From CAYLNM01 sp964385045 (GTDB taxonomy: Bacteria > Planctomycetota > Phycisphaerae > Phycisphaerales > SM1A02): 50,232 bases of DNA. The stretch is from NCBI GenBank assembly GCA_964385045.1, contig CAYLNM010000017.1:1-50232 (forward strand). Reading direction: 5' to 3'. A program made the position numbers and the translations under genes. Below, in pieces: positions 33,214-40,583 of the stretch. The first letter of the stretch is position 1; the number at the start of each line of letters is the position of its first letter. Below the pieces are notes generated by a model that had not been told where the DNA came from, searched no databases, and saw only the letters and a list, made by a program, of their open reading frames with translations.

Positions 33214-35793
33214 GTGGCCGAGCCGCTCGATCATCCCGAGACCGGTGTCGCCGCCGACGGCGGCGGGGGCGTCCGGCGCGGCTGGCGCGACCTCTGGCAG
33301 GTCCCGACCATCGTCGCGAGCCTGGGACTGATCGCGCTCGGCATCGTGGTCGCCGCCAACCGCGCGCCGGAGGAGGACTGGGACGGCGCCCTCGACGAGG
33401 TGCGGCGCATGATCGGCGTCGGCGAGCTCGACGAGGCCCGCGACCGGCTCGTCGGCGTGCTGGAGCCGAACCTCGCCCGCGCCACGCCGCGTCAGCGCGG
33501 CCGCTTCCACGCGATCGCCGCCGACTGGATCGGCGCCTCGCAGGAGGCGCGGGCCGCGAGCGTGCCCGACAACAACCTGCGGATCGACGAGCAGTACGCC
33601 CTCGCGGTCGAGCTCGGCGTCTCCCTCGACGGCGAGCGGATCGAGCGCTGGGGTCGCGCCCTCGTGGAGCTCGGCCGCCTCGACGACGCCCGCGACCGGG
33701 TGGTCGAGCTCGAGGTCCTCGCCGACACCGGCCGTCCGGAGGCGGCCCGGCGTCGCAACCGCCTGCTGCGGATGCTCGTCGAGCGCAGCCTGCGACAGGC
33801 CGACCTGCCCGCCGACGCGATGATCGCGCGACTCGAGACCTACCGGGAGGACCCGCGGCTCGAGGACGTCGACCGGGCCTGGGCGATCGACCGGCAGGCG
33901 GCGCTTCGCATCGAGGCCGGCGACTTCCAGCCCGCGATCGATGCGCTCCTGCTCGAGATGCGGCGGATGGAGGGCGCCGAGCTCGACGCCGACACCTGGG
34001 CCGGCTTCTACGTCCGCCTCGCCGACGCGCAGTGGCGGCTCGGACGCACCGACGACGCGCTGTTCCAGCTCGACGAGGCCGATCGCCGCTTCGAGAACCA
34101 GACCCTGCTCCGTGGCCGCGGCCTTCTGCTTCGGGCCCGCATCGACGTCGAGCGGGCCGACCGAGCCGCGGCGCTGCCGCGGCTGGACACCATCGTGTCG
34201 GACTATCCCGGCACCGAGCTCCTCCTGCCCGCGCGGCTGCTGCGGGCGGAGGTCCTCGCGGCGGCGGGCGAGCACGACTCGGCCCTCGAGGACTACGCGG
34301 CGGCGCGCGAGCTCCTGCGGACCGCCGGTTCCCGGCGCGACGTGACGCCCCGGGACGTGGTGCAGTCGATCGGCGACCGTCGGGACACGATGATGGCCGC
34401 GGGCGACCTCGAGGTCGCGCTGCGCTACGCCCTCGCGGCCGAGGGCGTCTTCGCCGACGACCCCGACGCGGCGCCGGTCGACGTCCTCGAGCGGATCGCG
34501 GCCATCAACGAGCAGATCGCCGATCGCCTGCTCGCCGGCGCCCGCGCCGCGATCGCCGCCGAGGCCGCCGCCGCGGGCGACGCGATCGACCCCGCCGACG
34601 TGCCCGAGTCGAGCGTTCCGGCCGCGGTGCGGGCCGAGGCCCAGGCCCGGCTCGCCGACGCCGCCGACTCCTTCATGCGGCACGCCCGCCGACTGCTCGG
34701 CGAGCCCGGCCGGGCGGGCGGGTTCACGACGAGCCTCTGGGCCGCGGCCGACGCGTGGGAGCGGGCCGGGCGGCCCGACGAGGCGATCGAGGCGATGGAG
34801 ACCTACCTCGGCGGGGGCGACTCCGACGATCCGCGCCGACCCGAGGTCATGTTCCGGCTCGGGCGGGTGCTCGAGTCGATCGGCCGCCTCGAGGACGCCG
34901 CCGCCCGGTACCGGCAGGTGATCGAGGAGGACCCGCGCACCGTCGGCACCCGCGCCCACGCGCCGCTCGCCCGCACGCTGCTCGCCCTCGGCCGGGTGAG
35001 CGAGGCCGAGGAGGTGCTGCTGGCGGTGGTCGAGGGGCGGCAAGCGGCCGGCGGCGTGCTCACGCCCGACGCCGCCGACTACCGCCGCGCCCTCGTGGAC
35101 CTCGGCCGGCTGCACTACGAGCACGCGACCACGCTGCCGGGGCCCGACGGCTCGCCCGAGGTCGATCCCGGCCTCGCCCGCGACCGCATCCGCCGGGCGA
35201 TCGAGCGCTTCGACGCCGCCCTCGTCCGCGACCCCGAGGCGGACGACGCGGACGAGATCCGCTTCTGGCTCGCCGACAGCCACCGCCGGCTCGCGGACCT
35301 GCTCGCGGATGGGGGCGTCACGCCCGCCGAGCGCGAGCGGTTCGCGCTCGCCCGGGCCGCCCACCTCGAGACCGCGCTCGGCGGCTACGAGACCGTGATC
35401 GAGGCGTGGCGCGACGACGATCCGCGGCTGATGGACCGGCGGAGGCGGACGATGCTCCGCAACGCCTACATGAGCCGGGCCCGCGCGACCTACGACCTCG
35501 AGCGCTGGGAGCAGGCCGCGCGGCTCTACGACGTCGCGGCCCGCCGCTACGCCGACGACCACGTCTCCATGCAGGCGCTGGTCCAGATCGTGAACTGCTG
35601 GGAGCGGATGGGCGAGGCCGAGAAGGCCGACGTCGCTCATCGCAACGCGCTGCTCCGGCTCGAGCAGCTGCCCGACGCCGCCTTCGAGGGGCCGGGCGTC
35701 CTCATGGACCGGGACGCGTGGTCGGAGTGGCTGCGCAACCGACCGGTCGGCCGCGTGGCCGCCGCGACCCCCGACGAGGGGGGCGCGCCGTGA
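33214..35793 (+). CDS. TPR-like repeat protein with one membrane helix
   Basis: 859 residues from a GTG with GGAGG six bases upstream. A single membrane helix (VPTIVASLGLIALGIVVAA, ~30-48) anchors a long helical part made of TPR-like repeats, e.g. MFRLGRVLESIGRLEDAAARYRQV (residues ~548 on; shortest core GRLEDAAARYRQV) and ARATYDLERWEQAARLYDVA. Such proteins are protein-interaction scaffolds. The helical domain should face the periplasm if the short N-terminus is cytoplasmic. It precedes the flagellar regulators on the same strand, which suggests, but does not prove, a link to motility. Confidence 0.75.
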   Translation: MAEPLDHPETGVAADGGGGVRRGWRDLWQVPTIVASLGLIALGIVVAANRAPEEDWDGALDEVRRMIGVGELDEARDRLVGVLEPNLARATPRQRGRFHAIAADWIGASQEARAASVPDNNLRIDEQYALAVELGVSLDGERIERWGRALVELGRLDDARDRVVELEVLADTGRPEAARRRNRLLRMLVERSLRQADLPADAMIARLETYREDPRLEDVDRAWAIDRQAALRIEAGDFQPAIDALLLEMRRMEGAELDADTWAGFYVRLADAQWRLGRTDDALFQLDEADRRFENQTLLRGRGLLLRARIDVERADRAAALPRLDTIVSDYPGTELLLPARLLRAEVLAAAGEHDSALEDYAAARELLRTAGSRRDVTPRDVVQSIGDRRDTMMAAGDLEVALRYALAAEGVFADDPDAAPVDVLERIAAINEQIADRLLAGARAAIAAEAAAAGDAIDPADVPESSVPAAVRAEAQARLADAADSFMRHARRLLGEPGRAGGFTTSLWAAADAWERAGRPDEAIEAMETYLGGGDSDDPRRPEVMFRLGRVLESIGRLEDAAARYRQVIEEDPRTVGTRAHAPLARTLLALGRVSEAEEVLLAVVEGRQAAGGVLTPDAADYRRALVDLGRLHYEHATTLPGPDGSPEVDPGLARDRIRRAIERFDAALVRDPEADDADEIRFWLADSHRRLADLLADGGVTPAERERFALARAAHLETALGGYETVIEAWRDDDPRLMDRRRRTMLRNAYMSRARATYDLERWEQAARLYDVAARRYADDHVSMQALVQIVNCWERMGEAEKADVAHRNALLRLEQLPDAAFEGPGVLMDRDAWSEWLRNRPVGRVAAATPDEGGAP

Positions 35794-35866
35794 CCACCGC
35801 CGCCCGCGTTCCCGCTGCCGTTTCCGCCCCGGGCCCCGACCGTCCCCGTCAGCGTGGAGGATCCGC

Positions 35867-36343
35867 GTGATCGACGTGCCCGAACCCGTCACCGCGCCGC
35901 CCACGGGCTGGGCCGACGCCGTCGCCGACGTCCTGCGGGCCGAGGCGGACGCCGTGCGGCGCCTGCGCGAGCTCGCCGAGCGGCAGGAGGGGCTGGTCGC
36001 CGACGGCCGCCTCGACGTCGCCCGCGCCCTCGTGCGGCACCGCGCCACCCTCATCGAGGAGATCCGCGCTCACGAGGCCCGCGTCCGGGACCTCGCCGCC
36101 CGCGGGGCGGACGCCGGCCCGCTCGACCCGGCTCGGGCCGAGGAGCTCCGCACCCTGCAGCGCGCGATCCGCGACGACCTGCGGGCGGTGACCGAGCGGG
36201 ACGCCGAGGATCGCCGCCGGCTGTCCGAGCGCCGCGACGCCGTCGGGGTCGAGCTCGGCCGCGTCGGCGAGGGCCGCCGCGCCCGACGGGCCTACGCCGG
36301 CGCCCCGGTCCCGGCCCCCCGATTCGAGGACGAGACGGCATGA
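35867..36343 (+). CDS. FlgN/FliT-like coiled-coil protein (putative flagellar chaperone)
   Basis: 158 residues from a GTG preceded by GGAGG at 35856-35860. Almost entirely helical and charged: LRAEADAVRRLRELAERQEG, LVRHRATLIEEIRAHEARV, LRTLQRAIRDDLRAVTERD. Length and pattern (a hydrophobic-heptad N-terminal helix with LAERQ..L) match FlgN-type export chaperones of hook-associated proteins. No signature motif makes it certain. It overlaps the flagellar sensor kinase gene by ATGA. Confidence 0.45.
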   Translation: MIDVPEPVTAPPTGWADAVADVLRAEADAVRRLRELAERQEGLVADGRLDVARALVRHRATLIEEIRAHEARVRDLAARGADAGPLDPARAEELRTLQRAIRDDLRAVTERDAEDRRRLSERRDAVGVELGRVGEGRRARRAYAGAPVPAPRFEDETA

Positions 36344-37407
36344 GCGCCACCCGACCCGTCGTCGAGCTCGTGCCGCCCGCCGCGCCCGCTGCGCCCGGCC
36401 CCCCCAACGCCGTCGCCACCGCCACCGGCACCGGCCCGGGGGCCGCCCCGGCCACCGATCCGGCCGACCTGCAGCGGATCATGGACGCCTTCAACGAGGC
36501 GGCGGTCGAGCTCCAGCGCACCCACGAGGATCTGCAGGACGAGGTCGGCCGCCTCCGCGAGGAGCTCTCGTCCGCCAACGCCCGGCTCCGCCGCTCGCAG
36601 GCGCTCGCCGCCCTCGGCGAGATGGCCGCCGGCATCGCCCACGAGATCCGCAACCCGCTCGGCTCGATCCGGCTCTACGCCGAGGCCCTCGCCGAGGACC
36701 TCGGGGAGGGGACCGGCGAGCGCGAGCTCTGCGACAAGATCGCCCGCGCGGTGGTCGGGCTCGACGCGATCGTCCGCGACGTGCTCGCCTTCGCCCGCGA
36801 CCATCGCCCCGATCCGCGGCCGATGGCCATGAGCCGGCTCGCCCGCGCCGCGGTCGAGCAGTGCGAGGGCATCGTCGCCCGCACCGGCACCGAGGTGGCG
36901 CTGTCGGACGACGCGACCGGCGCCGACGGCGAGCCGCTCGACGACACCGTCGCCGCCGACCCCGTCCTCGTCGGCCAGGCCGCGAGCAACGTCCTCCGCA
37001 ACGCCATCGAGGCGATGGACGCGCACCTGCCCGCCGGCGACCGACGCCGGGCGGTGCACGTGGGCGTGGTCCGCCGCCGGCTGCGGCTGCCGGGCGGCGG
37101 GACCGGCGACCGCATCGTCCTGGAGGTCCGCGACCACGGCCCGGGCATCCCGGCCGAGGTCAAGGACCGCATGTTCAACCCGTTCTTCACCACCCGGCCC
37201 ACCGGCACCGGCCTCGGCCTGGCGATCGTCCACCGCATCATCGACGCCCACGGGGGTCACGTGCTGGTGGAGGACGCGCCCGGCGGCGGTGCGCTGGTCG
37301 GCCTCTGTCTTCCCCCGGCGGGCGAGCGCGACGACGTCGCGGACGCCCCCCTCATCGAGTGCACCCCGGCGACCGTGGCGGTCGCCGCCCCCGGAGCCAC
37401 GTCATGA
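36340..37407 (+). CDS. Sensor histidine kinase, FlrB/FleS (NtrB)-like
   Basis: 355 residues. A coiled coil (~50-90) precedes the HisKA domain with His101 in GEMAAGIAHEIRNPLGSIRL. The HATPase domain has Asn in SNVLRNAIEAMDAH, DHGPGI and FNPFFTTRPTGTGLGLAIVH. There are no transmembrane helices and no recognisable PAS domain, so the kinase is cytoplasmic. In Vibrio, Pseudomonas and Campylobacter similar kinases (FlrB, FleS, FlgS) sense flagellar export-apparatus assembly. It overlaps both neighbours and is followed by its cognate regulator. Confidence 0.9.
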   Translation: MSATRPVVELVPPAAPAAPGPPNAVATATGTGPGAAPATDPADLQRIMDAFNEAAVELQRTHEDLQDEVGRLREELSSANARLRRSQALAALGEMAAGIAHEIRNPLGSIRLYAEALAEDLGEGTGERELCDKIARAVVGLDAIVRDVLAFARDHRPDPRPMAMSRLARAAVEQCEGIVARTGTEVALSDDATGADGEPLDDTVAADPVLVGQAASNVLRNAIEAMDAHLPAGDRRRAVHVGVVRRRLRLPGGGTGDRIVLEVRDHGPGIPAEVKDRMFNPFFTTRPTGTGLGLAIVHRIIDAHGGHVLVEDAPGGGALVGLCLPPAGERDDVADAPLIECTPATVAVAAPGATS

Positions 37408-38867
37408 AGCGGATCCTCGTCGTCGACGACAAGGAGATGATGCGCGACTCGGTCGCGACCACCCTCGCCCGCCGCGGGTACGCGGTCACCTCGGCCGCCT
37501 CGGCGGCCGAGGCCCTCGAGCAGCTCGGCGCGAAGCCGCACGACGCCGTCGTGACCGACCTGCAGATGCCGGAGATGGACGGCCTCGGCCTCCTCGCCGA
37601 GATCCGCACCGTCGACGAGCAGCTGCCGGTCATCCTGATGACCGCCTTCGGATCGATCGAGACGGCGGTCGACGCGATGCGGCAGGGGGCCTGGGACTAC
37701 GTGACCAAGCCCTTCAACGGGGACGAGCTGCTCGTCTCGGTGGACCGCGCGGTCGAGCACCGCCGCCTGCACCGCGAGAACCAGGTGCTCCGGGCCCAGG
37801 TCCCGTCGACCGGCACCGCCTGCGTGCACGCGATGGTGGGCTCGGGCGACGCGATGAGCGGCCTCCGCGAGACGCTCGAGCCCATCGCCGAGAGCCACGG
37901 CACGGTGCTCGTCACCGGCGAGTCGGGCACCGGCAAGGAGGTCACCGCCCGCTGGATCCACGAGCACGGCGCCCGCCGGGACGCCCCGTTCCTCGCGATC
38001 AACTGCGCCGCCCTCTCGACGAGCCTGCTGGAGAGCGAGCTCTTCGGCCACGAGAAGGGGGCCTTCACCGGCGCCGACCGCACCCGCAAGGGCCGCTTCG
38101 AGCTCGCCGACGGCGGCACGCTGCTGCTCGACGAGATCAGCGAGGTCGCCCCGTCGATCCAGGCGAAGCTCCTCCGCGTCCTGCAGGAGCAGTCCTTCGA
38201 GCGGGTGGGCGGCGACCGGTCGATCCGCGTCGACGTCCGCGTGATCGCCACCAGCAACCGCGACCTGCCGGCCGCGGTGCGGGCGGGCGAGTTCCGCGAG
38301 GACCTCTACTACCGGCTCAACGTCCTGCCGCTGGCCCTGCCGCCGCTGCGGGAGCGCCGCGAGGACATCCCCGAGCTCGCCGTGCACTTCCTCCGCCTCG
38401 TCGCCGAGCGCGAGGGCACCGACCCCTGCATCCTGGACGAGAACGCCCTCAACGCGATGCAGGCCTACCACTGGCCGGGCAACGTGCGGGAGCTGCAGAA
38501 CGTGTGCGAACGGGCGGCGGTCCTTGCGCCCGAGCGCACCATCCGCGCCTCGCTCGTGGTGCCGTGGCTGCGCGGTCCCGAGATCCCGGCCCCGGCGCCG
38601 CTGCCGGGCCAGATGATCGAGGCCAAGCCGGGCATGCCCGGCGGACCGGCCGAGACCCCGATCGGGCACAACCCGCTGACCGCGGGCATCGTGTGCGAGG
38701 ACGGCCTGACGCTCGAGAAGATCGAGCGCGAGATCATCGTGAACACCCTCAAGCACTACGGCGGGCATCGCCGGCGCTCCGCCGCCGCCCTGGGCATCGG
38801 GGTGCGCACCCTCGGCCTCAAGCTCAAGAAGTGGAAGGAGGACCAGCTGGTCTCGCCGGACCTCTGA
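37404..38867 (+). CDS. Sigma54-dependent response regulator, FlrC/FleR (NtrC)-like
   Basis: 487 residues. The receiver domain has the phosphate acceptor Asp52 (AVVTDLQMPEMDG) and the KPF Lys. The AAA+ domain has Walker A GESGTGKE (172-179), the sigma54-contacting GAFTGA loop (219-224), and LLDEISEVAPSIQAKLLRVL. A Fis-type helix-turn-helix closes the protein (HRRRSAAALGIGVRTLGLKL). It should activate sigma54 promoters when phosphorylated by the kinase encoded just upstream. A matching sigma54 site lies 62 nt after its stop, before flgB. Confidence 0.95.
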   Translation: MKRILVVDDKEMMRDSVATTLARRGYAVTSAASAAEALEQLGAKPHDAVVTDLQMPEMDGLGLLAEIRTVDEQLPVILMTAFGSIETAVDAMRQGAWDYVTKPFNGDELLVSVDRAVEHRRLHRENQVLRAQVPSTGTACVHAMVGSGDAMSGLRETLEPIAESHGTVLVTGESGTGKEVTARWIHEHGARRDAPFLAINCAALSTSLLESELFGHEKGAFTGADRTRKGRFELADGGTLLLDEISEVAPSIQAKLLRVLQEQSFERVGGDRSIRVDVRVIATSNRDLPAAVRAGEFREDLYYRLNVLPLALPPLRERREDIPELAVHFLRLVAEREGTDPCILDENALNAMQAYHWPGNVRELQNVCERAAVLAPERTIRASLVVPWLRGPEIPAPAPLPGQMIEAKPGMPGGPAETPIGHNPLTAGIVCEDGLTLEKIEREIIVNTLKHYGGHRRRSAAALGIGVRTLGLKLKKWKEDQLVSPDL

Positions 38868-38928
38868 TCCCCTCGCGCGAGCCGCCATGCCGTCCGCGGC
38901 CGCGGCGGGGGACGTCCATCCCCTCCGC

Positions 38929-38943
38929 GGCACGCGGCTTGCA
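38929..38943 (+). promoter_or_regulatory. Sigma54 promoter of the flgB operon
   Basis: GGCACG (38929-38934), a 4-nt spacer and TTGCA (38939-38943): the GG and GC are separated by exactly 10 nt, as the -24/-12 consensus requires. Transcription should begin near 38954, upstream of the flgB ATGs at 38980 and 38989 but downstream of the in-frame ATG at 38887, which rules that one out. A CCGCGGCCGCGG palindrome lies at 38894-38905 and might be an activator site. Confidence 0.8.
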
Positions 38944-38979
38944 GGTCTCCCTCGGGTCGAACGCCCGATCCCGTCCCGG

Positions 38980-39423
38980 ATGCCGCCGATGATCTCCGGT
39001 CTCACCGACGCCGACAGCCTGCCCGTCCTGGAGCGGATGATGCAGTTCTCCGCCGGTCGCCAGCGTCTGCTGGCCGACGCGGTGGCGAACTTCAGCACCC
39101 CCGGCCACCGGCCGCGCGACGTGTCGGTGGAGGACTTCCAGGCGACGCTCGGGGCGGCGGTGGACGAGCGGCGGGAGCGTCACTCGGCCCGCGGCGGCGC
39201 CCTGCCGCTCGCCTCGACCGGCGAGGTGCGGGTGGAGTCCGACCGGCTGGAGCTCGCCCCCGACGAGGCGAACGAGAACCTCCTCTTCCACGACGAGAAC
39301 GACCGCGACCTCGACCGGGCGATGCAGGCCCTCGCCGAGAACGTGATGACGATGCGGACGATGACGACCCTGCACCGCAGCCGCATGGACCTGCTGAACT
39401 CGGCCCTCCGCGAGCGGCCCTGA
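38980..39423 (+). CDS. flgB: Flagellar basal-body rod protein FlgB
   Basis: 147 residues from the ATG at 38980, or 144 from 38989. LERMMQFSAGRQRLLADAVA and ANFSTPGHRPRDVSVEDFQA match the FlgB N-terminus, where ANxxTPGY is usual; the C-terminal helix has NVMTMRTMTTLHRSRMDLLN, family-typical (residues that pack in the rod core). FlgB is the proximal rod, built on FliE. The start is limited by the sigma54 promoter upstream. It is the first gene of the structural operon. Confidence 0.9.
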   Translation: MPPMISGLTDADSLPVLERMMQFSAGRQRLLADAVANFSTPGHRPRDVSVEDFQATLGAAVDERRERHSARGGALPLASTGEVRVESDRLELAPDEANENLLFHDENDRDLDRAMQALAENVMTMRTMTTLHRSRMDLLNSALRERP

Positions 39424-39484
39424 CCCGCGCGGATCACTCGGCCGCTCGCGTGGCCCGCCCCGACCCCGAACCGGAGCCCGTCCC

Positions 39485-39889
39485 GTGTACGGCGCCCTCG
39501 ACATCTCGACCAGCGGCCTCGTCGCCCAGCGGACGCGGATGACGGTCATCGCCCAGAACCAGGCGAACCGCAGCACGCTGCTGAACGCCGAGGGCGAGTA
39601 CGAGCCGTACCGGCGACGCATCGTCGTCTTCGCCCCCGGCGACCCGGCCAGCGGCACCGGCGAGGGGGTGCGGGTGAGGGAGATCCTCGAGGATCCGGCC
39701 CCGCTGCAGGCCCGCTACGAGCCCGGCAGTCCGTTCGCCGACGCGGACGGCTACGTGCACTACCCGAACGTGAACTCGGTCATCGAGCAGATGGACGCGA
39801 TGGAGGCCCAGCGGGCCTACGACGCCAACATCGCGGTGGCCGAGGGGACCAAGGCCATCATGGAGTCGGTGCTGCGGCTCATCGCCTGA
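39485..39889 (+). CDS. flgC: Flagellar basal-body rod protein FlgC
   Basis: 134 residues from a GTG. ALDISTSGLVAQRTRMTVIA is the FlgC start, with QNQANRSTLLNAEGEYEPYR (usually NIANA.T...GGPYRR). The end, YVHYPNVNSVIEQMDAMEAQ and RAYDANIAVAEGTKAIMESV, is close to the canonical YPNVNVVEEMVNMISASRAYEAN. FlgC continues the proximal rod with FlgB and FlgF. It lies 61 nt after flgB. Confidence 0.93.
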   Translation: MYGALDISTSGLVAQRTRMTVIAQNQANRSTLLNAEGEYEPYRRRIVVFAPGDPASGTGEGVRVREILEDPAPLQARYEPGSPFADADGYVHYPNVNSVIEQMDAMEAQRAYDANIAVAEGTKAIMESVLRLIA

Positions 39890-39912
39890 GCCGGCACGCA
39901 GGAGAGACGACC

Positions 39913-40236
39913 GTGACCGACCCGCTCGGACTGGTCAACAGCGCCACCCGCCTCACGCCCCCGACGCCGCCGGTGCCGGGGGGGCCGGGTGCCCCCGTGG
40001 GTCCGCCGGAGGGCGGCCCGAGCTTCTCCGACGTCTTCCGCCAGGAGATCGCCCGCGTGAACGAGCTGCAGCGGGACGCGAAGGAGGCGGCCGAGGACCT
40101 GGCCACCGGACGTCGTGCCGACGTCGAGACCGTGATGGCGGCGACGGCCAAGGCCGACCTCGCCTTCCGCGGACTGATGAGCGTCCGGAACAAGGTGCTC
40201 CAGGCCTACGACGAGATCAAGCAGGTCCGCGTCTGA
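39913..40236 (+). CDS. fliE: Flagellar hook-basal body protein FliE
   Basis: 107 residues from a GTG after GGAGAG. The C-terminal two thirds show the FliE pattern: FSDVFRQEIARVNELQRDAK, DVETVMAATAKADLAFRGLM, and VRNKVLQAYDEIKQVRV. FliE joins the MS ring to the rod. A Pro/Gly-rich segment sits at residues 18-40. The order flgB-flgC-fliE-fliF is the classical one. Confidence 0.93.
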   Translation: MTDPLGLVNSATRLTPPTPPVPGGPGAPVGPPEGGPSFSDVFRQEIARVNELQRDAKEAAEDLATGRRADVETVMAATAKADLAFRGLMSVRNKVLQAYDEIKQVRV

Positions 40237-40414
40237 CCCCCCGTCCGGCCGCCTCGCGGCCGGCCCCGCGGCCGGCCCCGCGGCCCGCCTGATCGACGCC
40301 CGCCCGCCGCCGCCTCCGGGGCCGCGGCGGGCGGTCGCGCGCCGCGGTCGCGGCGGACCCGGGGACGACGGCGGACCCGGTGGATCCACGACGACGGGCC
40401 CGGGGACCCCGCGC

Positions 40415-40464
40415 AGGTCCGGCCGGAGGTTATCCGGTCCCTGCGCTCGTCCGCGCGATTGGTG
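40415..40464. promoter_or_regulatory. GGTTATC motif, copy 2
   Basis: GTCCGGCCGGAGGTTATCCG from 40417, with CGCTC and CGCGC blocks downstream, resembles copy 1 at 33101-33146. It lies about 150 nt before fliF in a 347-nt space (40237-40583) that shows no gene. Confidence 0.35.
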
Positions 40465-40583
40465 CATGCCGGCCGGCGCGTCGTGCCGACGTCCTCTCCG
40501 CGGCCCGGCGGAGTCCGGGCGTCACCAAGGGATCCGATCCTCGCCGGGGAGGGGATCGGGCACGCGGCAGGGAGGCCCGTGGC

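Noticed and set aside
35790..35870. A 26-codon frame overlapping the end of the TPR gene
   Set aside because: Pro/Ala/Arg-rich, no similarity; most likely just spacer.
40559..40573. GGCACGCGGC before fliF as a third sigma54 promoter
   Set aside because: It is identical to the -24 half and spacer of the flgB promoter, but the -12 half reads AGGGA instead of TTGC.
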